Below are positions 1 to 6,469 of a stretch of 29,709 bases of DNA, piece after piece. The position numbers and the translations under genes are program-made. Origin of the DNA: CAWULT01 sp963923455 (GTDB taxonomy: Bacteria; Acidobacteriota; Vicinamibacteria; Vicinamibacterales; UBA2999); the NCBI GenBank assembly GCA_963923455.1, contig CAWULT010000052.1, positions 1 through 29,709 of the forward strand, given 5' to 3'. The notes under the pieces were generated by a model that was not told the DNA's origin, did not search any database, and saw only the letters and a program-made list of their open reading frames with translations. The first letter of the stretch is position 1, and the number at the start of each line of letters is the position of its first letter.

Positions 1-547
1 GCCGGTACTGCGCCTCGCCGATCGCGAGCGCCTCGTGGGCTTCGGCCAGCACGCTCGCGTGCCGCCGGAACGACACGAGCCGCACCACCTGCCGGACGAC
101 GCGCTGCAACGCCGTCAGCTGCGCCGGGGTCAGTTGCCGCGGCTTCGAGTCGACGACGCACAGCACCCCCACCGCGGCGCCGTCGTGCAGCGTCAGCGGA
201 AAGCCGGCGTAGAAGCGGAGCGACGGGTTGTGCTCGACGGCCGGGTGCACCGCGAAGCGCGGGTCGGCGTGCACGTCGTTCAGGATGAGCGGCTCGCCGC
301 GCTGGATCGCCTGCGAGCAGAGGGAATGCTCGCGGGGCATCTCCTCCGGCATCCCGCCCACGCGGGCCTTGGCCCACCAGCGGGTCTCGTCGATGAAGGC
401 GATCGCCGCGTGCGGCGCCTCCGCGATCGTCGCGGCCACCGCGGCCAGATCGTCGAAGTCCGACTCCGGATACGTGTCGACGATGGCGCACGACTGCAGC
501 GCCGCGAGGCGCGCGCCCTCGCGCTCGAGGTCGGTCGCCGGCGCCAT
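1..547 (-). CDS. GAF-domain sensor protein, 3' end outside window
   Basis: The reading frame opens with ATG at 547 and stays open to the window edge, giving 182 visible residues, so the C-terminus is missing. The visible part is a GAF domain of the kind placed before GGDEF, PAS or histidine-kinase modules. It has an N-terminal EREGARLAAL-type helix, then DTYPESDFDDLAAVAATIAEAP, WWAKARVG, REHSLCSQAI, LILNDVHADPRF, RFYAGFPLTL, VGVLCVVDSKPRQLT and a closing helix. The last residues (AIGEAQYR) look like a linker into a further PAS or output domain. Its ATG overlaps the stop of the hybrid kinase upstream (TGATG), so the two are translationally coupled and probably act in the same signalling pathway. 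The ligand cannot be read from sequence. The GAF call is firm; the output function is unknown. Confidence 0.8.
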   Translation of the reverse strand, partial: MAPATDLEREGARLAALQSCAIVDTYPESDFDDLAAVAATIAEAPHAAIAFIDETRWWAKARVGGMPEEMPREHSLCSQAIQRGEPLILNDVHADPRFAVHPAVEHNPSLRFYAGFPLTLHDGAAVGVLCVVDSKPRQLTPAQLTALQRVVRQVVRLVSFRRHASVLAEAHEALAIGEAQYR

Positions 548-2544
548 CAGTGCACCCCCGCCGGGAGCCCCGGCTCCGCGTCCGGGGGCCGTGTCAGGAT
601 CTCGCGGACCTTCCGGGCCAGTTGCCGGCCGGTGAAGGGCTTCTGCAGGAAGGCGGCGCTCCCTCCGCTGGCGCCGTGCCGCGACACCGCTTCGTCGGTG
701 TAGCCGCTCATGAAGAGGACCCGGATCGCCGGATGCGCGACGCGCACCCGGCTGGCCACCTCGGGTCCGCTCAGGTCGGGCATCACGACGTCGCTGACGA
801 GCATCTGGATGTCGGCCGTCTCGCCGGCGATCGTCAGGGCCTGCTGCGCGTCGCCCGCCTCCAGCACCGTGTAGCCGCGCGCCTTCAGCATGTTGACGGT
901 GATCGCCCGCACCTGCGGCTCGTCCTCGACGACCAGCACGGTTTCGGACCCGCGCTCCTGCTCCGCGCACGCGACCGGCGCGGCCGCCTGCCGTTCCTCC
1001 GCCGCCTCGGGCAACAGGATCGTGAACGTCGCCCCCGTCCCCGCCGGGCTCGCGACGCGAATGGCGCCCTCCGCCTGCCGGACGATGCCATAGACGGTGG
1101 CCAGGCCGAGTCCCGTGCCGCGTTCCGCCTTCGTCGTGAAGAACGGCTCGAACACACGCGGCAGCACGTCCGCGGGAATGCCGCAGCCGGTGTCGCTCAC
1201 GGTCAACCGGACGCACGCCCCCGCGGGGACGCCCGCGTCGGCCGCCGCCGGGGCGTCGAGCGTCACGCGCGAGGTGGACACCGACAGACGGCCGCCGCGC
1301 GGCATCGCGTCGCGCGCGTTCACGGCCAGGTTGACCAGGACCTGGCCCATCTGGCCGGGATCGACCTTCACGAAGACGGGCGACGGCGACAGCGCCGTCT
1401 CGAGGGTGATGTCCTCCCCGATCAGCCGGCGCAGCATCCGCCCGATGTCCTCGATGACGGCGTTCAGGTCGACGACCCGTGGCGAGATCACGGCCTTGCG
1501 GCTGAACGACAGCAGCTGGCCCGTCAGGTTGGCTGCCTTCGAGGCGGCCCCGCTGATCTGATCGACGGCCCCCTTGCGGTCGGCGGCCGCTCCTGCCGCC
1601 AGGGCCTCGCACCAGCCGTTGATGATCGTCAGCAGGTTGTTGAAGTCGTGCGCCACGCCGAACGCCAGCTGCCCCATCGCCTCCAGCTTCTGCGACTGCC
1701 GCAGCTGCTCCTCGAGGTGCGTCCGCTCCTCGACGTCGCGCACGATCCACGTGAAGTGCACCGTGCCGTCGACCACGAACCGCGTGATCGCCAGCTCCAT
1801 CGGAAACCGGCAGCCATCCTTCCGGACGCCGATCGCGCGCCGGCTGCCCTCGACGCCGTCGCCGTCGCCAATCCGGACGCAGGCCCCCGTCGTGTCGCCG
1901 CGTCGCGACGTCTCGGGCGACGGCATCAGGCGCTCGACGCTCTGGCCGAGCACCTCCGCCTCCTCGTATCCGAACATGCGGACGGCGGCGCGGTTGAACG
2001 ACCGGACGCAGCCGCCGCCGTCGATGCTGATGATGGCTTCGGCCGTGTGGTCGAGGATGGAGCGGGTGAACTGTTCCGCCCGGTGCCAGCGCGTCAGGTC
2101 GCGGACGACGACGCCGAAGGCCCGCACCGCGCCTGCCTGATCGCGGATGGCCGTCACCGTCACGTGCGCCCAGAAGCGCGACCCGTCGCGCCGGACGTGC
2201 CAGCCCTCTTCCTCGTAGCTGCCGCTCGCCGCGGCCAGGTCGAGCTGGCGGCAGGCCTCGTCCGACCGGCCGTCGCCCACGGCCAGCGTCGAGTAGTGCC
2301 GGCCGGTGATGTCGGCGGCGTCGAAGCCGGTCAGCCGCTCGGCGCCGGGGTTCCAGGTCAGCACGTGGCCGCCGGGGTCGAGCAGGAAGATGCCTTCGTC
2401 GGACACCTGGGACACGAGCGCGCTCAACGCCCGCTCGGCGGCGACCGGGCGGTCGGCGAGGACGACACCGGTCGGGCCGCTGCGTTCGCGTGGCGTCACG
2501 CCCGTGTGGCGCAGGCCGACGACGGAGCTAGCGGGGGCGGGCAT
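547..2544 (-). CDS. PAS-PAS hybrid histidine kinase with C-terminal receiver
   Basis: This is a soluble hybrid sensor kinase of about 665 residues with no membrane segment. Residue numbers here count from the alternative GTG at 2556; subtract 4 for the ATG start. Two PAS domains lie at about 45-155 and 165-285. The phosphoacceptor helix carries VAHDFNNLL with His303. The ATP-binding domain has an N box around 409-418 (NLAVNARDAM), DTGCGIP at 455-461 and GTGLGLATVYGIV at 480-492. A receiver domain spans about 538-655, with acidic pocket Glu544-Asp545, phosphoacceptor Asp589 and Lys639. I prefer ATG 2544 because AGGTGG lies 8 bases upstream, while GTG 2556 has no clear ribosome site. It overlaps the stand-alone phosphoacceptor gene by 17 bases, and its stop overlaps the GAF gene start. 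It probably takes part in a phosphorelay controlling motility; the signal is unknown. Confidence 0.9.
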   Translation of the reverse strand: MPAPASSVVGLRHTGVTPRERSGPTGVVLADRPVAAERALSALVSQVSDEGIFLLDPGGHVLTWNPGAERLTGFDAADITGRHYSTLAVGDGRSDEACRQLDLAAASGSYEEEGWHVRRDGSRFWAHVTVTAIRDQAGAVRAFGVVVRDLTRWHRAEQFTRSILDHTAEAIISIDGGGCVRSFNRAAVRMFGYEEAEVLGQSVERLMPSPETSRRGDTTGACVRIGDGDGVEGSRRAIGVRKDGCRFPMELAITRFVVDGTVHFTWIVRDVEERTHLEEQLRQSQKLEAMGQLAFGVAHDFNNLLTIINGWCEALAAGAAADRKGAVDQISGAASKAANLTGQLLSFSRKAVISPRVVDLNAVIEDIGRMLRRLIGEDITLETALSPSPVFVKVDPGQMGQVLVNLAVNARDAMPRGGRLSVSTSRVTLDAPAAADAGVPAGACVRLTVSDTGCGIPADVLPRVFEPFFTTKAERGTGLGLATVYGIVRQAEGAIRVASPAGTGATFTILLPEAAEERQAAAPVACAEQERGSETVLVVEDEPQVRAITVNMLKARGYTVLEAGDAQQALTIAGETADIQMLVSDVVMPDLSGPEVASRVRVAHPAIRVLFMSGYTDEAVSRHGASGGSAAFLQKPFTGRQLARKVREILTRPPDAEPGLPAGVH

Positions 2545-2836
2545 CGGTCTGTCCACCTGTGGAAGCCAGGGGCGTGGCGGTGAGTGCGGCCACGGACGCC
2601 CCGGCGGACGGCGCGTCGGCCGACGCCGCGTGCGCGATCTCGAGGGCGCGCAACTGCGCGGTCAGGGCCGTGGCACGGTCCGCGGCCTCGTGGATGGCGT
2701 GGACGTCGGCGAGGGCCTGGCTCGGCTGGGACAGCTGCTGCTCGAGCATCTCGCAGTGCCCTCCGATGATGAAGAGCAGGTTGTTGAATTCGTGGACCAG
2801 GGCGCGAACGCTCCTGGCGTGCTCACGTACGTCCAT
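2528..2836 (-). CDS. stand-alone histidine-phosphoacceptor (DHp-like) small protein
   Basis: A 102-residue protein whose first half matches the dimerisation/phosphoacceptor helix of HisKA-type kinases (VRALVHEFNNLLFIIGGHCEML, His15; split here only by position). This is the same type of helix as VAHDFNNLL in the adjacent hybrid kinase. There is no ATP-binding domain, and the C-terminal 35 residues are Ala/Thr/Pro-rich low complexity. The ATG at 2836 has GAGGA 10 bases upstream. The gene overlaps the kinase gene downstream, and a sigma-28-type promoter motif sits directly upstream. It could be a histidine phosphotransfer protein, a dimerisation partner or inhibitor of the neighbouring kinase, or the remnant of a duplicated kinase. 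I favour a functional gene because its start, ribosome site, promoter and overlap are all intact. Confidence 0.6.
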   Translation of the reverse strand: MDVREHARSVRALVHEFNNLLFIIGGHCEMLEQQLSQPSQALADVHAIHEAADRATALTAQLRALEIAHAASADAPSAGASVAALTATPLASTGGQTDARPR

Positions 2837-2850
2837 GCGGGTGCCGTCCT

Positions 2851-2869
2851 CGGGCCGTAAATCGGCCCG
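2851..2869. repeat. inverted repeat enclosing the -10 element
   Basis: Arms CGGGCCG and CGGCCCG (7 bp) flank a 5-base centre. Read on the minus strand, the -10-like GCCGATTT lies across the first arm and the centre. The repeat could be an operator overlapping the promoter. Because the start of transcription would fall inside or next to the second arm, a full RNA hairpin is less likely. A shorter version (GGGCC-N7-GGCCC) is found at the equivalent place at 5963-5979. Confidence 0.6.
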
Positions 2870-2885
2870 CGCGCACGACTCTTGA
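2859..2885 (-). promoter_or_regulatory. sigma-28-type promoter for the phosphoacceptor/kinase unit
   Basis: On the minus strand the motif reads TCAAGAGT, an 11-base spacer, then GCCGATTT. This compares with the enterobacterial FliA consensus TAAAGTTT-N11-GCCGATAA. The expected start of transcription lies about 15 bases before the ATG at 2836. The site fits entirely in the 51-bp gap after the zinc-ribbon response regulator. The same motif and spacing recur before the regulator at 5987 and, with small changes, before flagellin. The match is visible in sequence; use by sigma-28 is inferred. Confidence 0.55.
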
Positions 2886-2887
2886 GG

Positions 2888-3487
2888 CTACGCCTCCTCC
2901 AGCCACCGGCTGGCGCAGCCGGGACAGGCCCCGTGGCTGAACCGCACGCCGGCGCTGGACTGGAGGAACCATTCGAGGTCTTCCCAGCGGCCGTCCGCTG
3001 CGCGAATCTTCTTGCAGTGTGCGCAGATCCGCAGCAGCTGCTCGAGGCGATGGACGTGCGTCAGGGCCAGCTCCAACTCGTCGACCCGCGCCGCCAGCGA
3101 GTGCTGGAGGCGCACCACGCGCATGCCCACCTGGACGCGGGCCGATAACTCCGCCGTGTCGAACGGCTTGGTCAGGTAGTCGTCCGCCCCGATCGTCAGG
3201 CCGCGCACCCGGTCGCGGACCTGGCTGTGGGACGTCAGCAGGATGATGTAGGGCGGCGTTCGCTCGAAGCGCAGCCGGGCACGGCGCAGCACCTCGAGGC
3301 CGTCGAGGCCCGGCATGTCCCAGTCGAGCACGGCCAGCGGCGGCTTGAGGGCCTGGAGCATCTCCCAGGCCCGCTCGCCGTCGGGCGCCGTCACGACGGC
3401 GTGCCCGGCCTTGCGCAACACCCGGGCCACCAGTTCCAGGCCGACGGCGTCGTCGTCGGCGACGAGAATCGGGGCGCTGGCGCTCAT
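2888..3487 (-). CDS. response regulator with C-terminal zinc-ribbon-like tail
   Basis: A 199-residue protein. Residues 5-125 form a receiver domain with Asp11-Asp12-Asp13 in the acidic pocket, phosphoacceptor Asp55 in LDWDMPG, Thr85 and Lys107 in TKPF. A helical linker at about 126-152 leads to a Cys-rich tail with Cys155-x2-Cys158, GRWEDLEWFL, FSHGACPGC and Cys188-x2-Cys191. Such CxxCKKIR...W..LE.FL...FSHGxCPxC tails are known at the ends of bacterial receiver and PAS proteins and may bind a metal; their output is poorly defined. There is no DNA-binding or enzymatic domain. The ATG at 3487 overlaps the motB stop (ATGA), so it is co-expressed with the stator genes. A role in adjusting motor activity is inferred from position only. 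Confidence 0.85.
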   Translation of the reverse strand: MSASAPILVADDDAVGLELVARVLRKAGHAVVTAPDGERAWEMLQALKPPLAVLDWDMPGLDGLEVLRRARLRFERTPPYIILLTSHSQVRDRVRGLTIGADDYLTKPFDTAELSARVQVGMRVVRLQHSLAARVDELELALTHVHRLEQLLRICAHCKKIRAADGRWEDLEWFLQSSAGVRFSHGACPGCASRWLEEA

Positions 3488-4254
3488 TCGAGTTCTCCGT
3501 TGTGCACGATGATCGAGACGCGGCGGTTCCGGGCGTCGAGCGGGTCGTCCACGAAATGAAGCTTCGTGTCGGCGTAGCCGCGCACGCCGTCGATCTTGGC
3601 GGGGTCGAGCCCCCGCCCTTCCATCGCCCGCCGTGCCGCGTTGGCGCGGTCGGTCGACAACTCCCAGTTCGAGTACTCGGCGCGGCCGGAGTACGGGCGG
3701 CTGTCGGTGTGCCCCTCGACGGCGATCTTGTTCGGCAGCTGGCTGACCTCGCGCGCGATCACCCCGAGGATCTCCTCGGTCTCGGGACGCAGGCGCGACT
3801 GCCCCACCTCGAAGAAGCTCTCGTTCGACGTGTCCACCAGCTCGATGCGCAGCCCTTCGGCCGTGACCTGAATCTCGACGCGGTCCTTCAAGTTCGCGAA
3901 CTCGGGCAGCGCCTCGAGCGCCTGCCGCAGGCGCTGCGCGGCGCGCTCGAGCACCTGGCGCACGACCGCGCCCGGCTCCTCGGGGTTGCTGATGGCCACC
4001 GACGTCACGCCCTCCGGGGCGCCGGGCAGGATGCCCGTCGCGTCGCCCTTGCCGCGCTCGAACACGCCGGGATCGCGGAAGTAGCCGGCAACGCCCGCCT
4101 TCATCGGGTTGCTCTGCCCGACGATCCACATGACGAGGAAGAAGGCCATCATGGCCGTCACGAAGTCGGCGTACGCCACCTTCCAGGCCCCGCCGTGATG
4201 GCCGCCGTGGCCGTGGACCTTCTTCTTGACGATGATGACCGGTTCGTTCTTCAT
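3484..4254 (-). CDS. motB: flagellar stator protein MotB (first stator pair)
   Basis: A 256-residue MotB: a short cytoplasmic N-terminus rich in His and Gly, one membrane helix at about 25-46 (WKVAYADFVTAMMAFFLVMW), a plug/linker region and a C-terminal OmpA-type peptidoglycan-binding domain at about 140-252. Asp30 in the helix corresponds to the ion-carrying Asp32 of E. coli MotB. The OmpA motif appears as VEGHTDSRPY, NWELSTDRANAARRAM and ARNRRVSI. It anchors MotA to the cell wall and forms the ion channel that drives the flagellar motor. Its start is 2 bp after the motA stop (TAGCCATG) and its stop overlaps the response regulator start. The ion (proton or sodium) cannot be settled by reading alone. 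Confidence 0.95.
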   Translation of the reverse strand: MKNEPVIIVKKKVHGHGGHHGGAWKVAYADFVTAMMAFFLVMWIVGQSNPMKAGVAGYFRDPGVFERGKGDATGILPGAPEGVTSVAISNPEEPGAVVRQVLERAAQRLRQALEALPEFANLKDRVEIQVTAEGLRIELVDTSNESFFEVGQSRLRPETEEILGVIAREVSQLPNKIAVEGHTDSRPYSGRAEYSNWELSTDRANAARRAMEGRGLDPAKIDGVRGYADTKLHFVDDPLDARNRRVSIIVHNGELE

Positions 4255-4256
4255 GG

Positions 4257-5138
4257 CTACGCCGCCGCAGCCTCCTCCGACTTGCCCGACGCGGCCGCGC
4301 GGCAGAACCGCTCGGTCTCGTTGAACGACGGACGCACGTCGTGCGGCAGCACGCGCCGCGCGAACTCCACCGCGATGGCCGGCGGGTGGCCCTTGTAGAC
4401 GGCGAGCAGGCCGGCCTTGATGCAGAGCGCGTAGTACTGCTCCTCGTTGACGCGACCGGCCAGGTTCGCCGCCAGCGGCGCCATGAACCCGTACGACATC
4501 AGGATGCCGAGGAACGTGCCGACGAGCGCGGCGCCGACGTGATGGCCGATCTCGGCCGGCGGCGCATCGATGTGGCCCATCGTGATGACGACGCCCAGCA
4601 CGGCGGCCACGATGCCCAGGCCGGGCAGCGCATCGCTGACCGAGCTCAGCGTGCTCGACGGCTTCAGGGCGTCGTCATGATGGACTTTCAGGTCCTCGTC
4701 CATGAGCGCCTCGAGGTCGTGCGCGGCGATGCCGCCCACGATGATCACCTTCGCCGAGTCCGCCAGGAAGTCGAGCGCCTCGTGGCGCGCCAGGAACTTC
4801 GGGTACTTGCCGAGCAGCGGGCTCTTCGCCGGATCCTCGAAGTGCGCCTCGAGCGCCATCACGCCCGATTGCTGGATCAGCTTGAAGATCTGGTAGAGCA
4901 TCGACAGCAGCTCGACGTAGTCCTTCTGCGTCGTGCCAGCGCCGAAGGCGCCCTTGATCTGGCCCACCAGCATCTTGACGACCTTGGGAGGCGTACTGAT
5001 CAGCAGGCTCCCGACGGCGGCACCGCCGATCACGACGAATTCCGACGGCTGGATCAGCACCTCGAGGTGCCCACCCGCCATCAGGAAGCCGCCCATGACG
5101 GCCCCCATCACGATGACCGCTCCGACGATGACTAGCAT
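4257..5138 (-). CDS. motA: flagellar stator protein MotA (first stator pair)
   Basis: A 293-residue MotA of the longer E. coli-like type. Four membrane segments lie at about 2-22, 31-48, 170-190 and 200-225, with a large cytoplasmic loop between the second and third. Pro172 and Pro221 align with E. coli Pro173 and Pro222. The loop carries the KDYVELLSMLYQIFKL and SGVMALEAHFEDP stretch that contacts the rotor. I chose ATG 5138 (MLVIVGAVIV, as in the family) over the more upstream ATG at 5165, because GGAGAG lies 6 bases before it and the family starts there. It overlaps the HD-GYP gene by 7 bases. With MotB it converts ion flow into torque at the inner membrane. Confidence 0.95.
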   Translation of the reverse strand: MLVIVGAVIVMGAVMGGFLMAGGHLEVLIQPSEFVVIGGAAVGSLLISTPPKVVKMLVGQIKGAFGAGTTQKDYVELLSMLYQIFKLIQQSGVMALEAHFEDPAKSPLLGKYPKFLARHEALDFLADSAKVIIVGGIAAHDLEALMDEDLKVHHDDALKPSSTLSSVSDALPGLGIVAAVLGVVITMGHIDAPPAEIGHHVGAALVGTFLGILMSYGFMAPLAANLAGRVNEEQYYALCIKAGLLAVYKGHPPAIAVEFARRVLPHDVRPSFNETERFCRAAASGKSEEAAAA

Positions 5139-5887
5139 CCGACGCTCTCCGAGGCGCGCAGCCACGCGCGCACGATCTCCGGGTCGAAGTGCGACCCCGC
5201 ATGCCTGACGAGCTCCGCGTTCGCGCGGTCTGCCGTCTCCGGACTGGTCGGCCGGGCCGCCAGGCCGGCGAGCGCGTCGAACGCGTCCGCGACCGCGATG
5301 ATCCGCGCCCCGACGGGGATCGTCTCCCCCGCCAGACCGTTCGGGTGCCCGTCGCCGGCCCAGCGCTCGTGCGTGGCCGCCACCACCGCGGCGGCGGGCC
5401 GCAGGTACACCGAGCCGTGCAGCACCTCCGCTCCGATCGTCGAGTGGGTGCGGACGACGGCGAGTTCCTCCGGCGTCAGCGGGCCCGGCCTGGCGAGAAG
5501 TGCGCCTGGCATGGCCAGCTTCCCGATGTCGTGCAGCAGGGCCGCCCGGACGAGGTGCTGCCGCGCCAGGTCCGGCAGCGGCACGGCCCGCGCGATGGCC
5601 TCGGCGAAGCGGGCCACCCGGCGGGCATGCGCCAGGAGGCCCGTGTGCCGGGCGTGCAGGACACCGAGCAGGACCTCGAGCGTGGCCGGCGACGAGGGGC
5701 GCGCCTCGACGACCGTCCGCGCCAGGCGGGCGCGGCGCCGGCCGATCTCGTCGAGCACGCTCTGCAGATCCAGGCCGGCTCCGGACACAACGCCCGGTCC
5801 GGCGCCGTCGGCGCCAGGCCCGGCGGCGACACCAGCCCCCCCCGACGCCTCGACGTCGCTGCCGAAGAACGGAACGGTCAACCGCAT
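5132..5887 (-). CDS. HD-GYP-type phosphohydrolase domain protein
   Basis: About 251 residues. A poorly conserved Gly/Ala-rich N-terminus (1-45) precedes an HD-GYP-like domain at about 75-245. It has HARRVARFAEAIA, His119-Asp120 in LLHDIGK, THSTIGAEVL, HERWAGDGHPNGLAGE (172-187) and GARIIAVADAFDAL. Proteins of this family degrade cyclic di-GMP, often to tune motility. Here the signature Gly-Tyr-Pro is Gly-His-Pro (180-182), so activity is likely but substrate preference is open. There is no attached receiver; a single-domain receiver is encoded divergently at 5987 and may be its partner. ATG 5887 is the best start, yet no ribosome site precedes it. The gene leads the motA-motB-regulator run and overlaps motA by 7 bases. 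Confidence 0.8.
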   Translation of the reverse strand: MRLTVPFFGSDVEASGGAGVAAGPGADGAGPGVVSGAGLDLQSVLDEIGRRRARLARTVVEARPSSPATLEVLLGVLHARHTGLLAHARRVARFAEAIARAVPLPDLARQHLVRAALLHDIGKLAMPGALLARPGPLTPEELAVVRTHSTIGAEVLHGSVYLRPAAAVVAATHERWAGDGHPNGLAGETIPVGARIIAVADAFDALAGLAARPTSPETADRANAELVRHAGSHFDPEIVRAWLRASESVGC

Positions 5888-5895
5888 CGGAGTGG

Positions 5896-5923
5896 GAATC
5901 GGCAGCAGCGCGCGGCGGGTTGA
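5896..5923 (-). promoter_or_regulatory. weak sigma-28-like site before the HD-GYP/motA operon
   Basis: On the minus strand TCAACCCG, a 12-base spacer and GCCGATTC are seen. The spacer is one base longer than usual and the -35 half is poor. If used, transcription would start only a few bases before ATG 5887, which would fit the missing ribosome site (near-leaderless mRNA). This is suggestive only. Confidence 0.25.
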
Positions 5924-5945
5924 ACGGCCGCCCCAGGGGCCGGAC

Positions 5946-5972
5946 TCAAGGCGCGCGCACGCGGGCCGATTT
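5946..5972 (+). promoter_or_regulatory. sigma-28-type promoter for the single-domain response regulator
   Basis: TCAAGGCG, an 11-base spacer, then GCCGATTT. This is the same arrangement as at 2859-2885 on the other strand; the 5-base TCAAG, the GCGGGCC lead-in and the full -10 octamer are identical. The -10 ends 14 bases before ATG 5987. Expression with late flagellar genes is inferred. Confidence 0.55.
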
Positions 5973-5979
5973 GAGGCCC
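5963..5979. repeat. inverted repeat GGGCC-N7-GGCCC over the -10 element
   Basis: Arms GGGCC (5963-5967) and GGCCC (5975-5979) enclose GATTTGA. The equivalent site at 2852-2868 has the same arms and the same 7-base spacing, with centre GATTTAC on the promoter strand. The shared repeat suggests a common binding protein, although two examples are few in GC-rich DNA. Confidence 0.5.
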
Positions 5980-5986
5980 ACACGCC

Positions 5987-6469
5987 ATGCGCACGCTGAT
6001 CCTCGACGACCAGGAACCAATCGTGACGATGCTGTCGCGCGTCTGCAGCGGTGAGGGCCACGACGTGGCGCCGTTCACCAGCTCGGCCGAAGCGCTGATT
6101 CACCTGGCCACCGAGCCGGTGGATCTGCTCATCACCGACATGCACATGCCTGGAGCGGACGGCGTCACGGTGATCCGCGAGGCCCGCCGCCTCCAGCCCG
6201 ACATCTTCAGCCTGATCATCACAGGTCACGCCGCGCAGTTCCCCATCGCGGAGATCCTGTCGTCGGGCACGGCCGACGTGATGTTCAAACCCTTTCACAT
6301 GAACGAGCTGCGGATGCGGCTGTCGCTGGCCGAGCGGCGGCGCCACCTGCTCGTCCACCTGAACGAGCAGCAACGGGCGCTGCACGCGGCCAGCCGCGAG
6401 ATGATCAGCGGGCTCGAGAAGGAACTGGCAGCCGCGACCCGCGAGGGCGCGCCGCCACCACGGGCGTAG
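5987..6469 (+). CDS. single-domain response regulator (receiver plus helical tail)
   Basis: A 160-residue protein. Residues 2-115 form a receiver with Asp7-Asp8, phosphoacceptor Asp51 in TDMHMPGADG, Thr79 and Lys101 in FKPFH. A charged amphipathic helix at about 113-150 follows; there is no DNA-binding or catalytic domain. It probably passes phosphoryl signals to a partner protein such as the flagellar switch, the hybrid kinase system or the divergent HD-GYP protein, whose own receiver seems to be missing. ATG 5987 has GAGG about 10 bases upstream and a sigma-28-type promoter. Its last 65 bases overlap, on the opposite strand, the end of the sugar dehydratase gene. Confidence 0.85.
   Translation: MRTLILDDQEPIVTMLSRVCSGEGHDVAPFTSSAEALIHLATEPVDLLITDMHMPGADGVTVIREARRLQPDIFSLIITGHAAQFPIAEILSSGTADVMFKPFHMNELRMRLSLAERRRHLLVHLNEQQRALHAASREMISGLEKELAAATREGAPPPRA

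Noticed and set aside
550..2583. A 677-codon plus-strand open frame antisense to the hybrid kinase
   Set aside because: It is a shadow of high third-position G/C. The minus strand encodes an intact kinase with all motifs, and the plus translation is Arg/His/Asp-rich with no family match.
3122..3148. A perfect GCCGATAA box at about 3141 on the plus strand, as a sigma-28 -10 element
   Set aside because: It is within the response regulator coding sequence, no TAAAG-like box stands 11 bases upstream, and no plus-strand gene follows.
2888..4129. A long minus-strand open frame covering the regulator and most of motB
   Set aside because: Only the part from ATG 3487 looks like protein (receiver domain). 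The upstream part lies out of frame with the intact motB.
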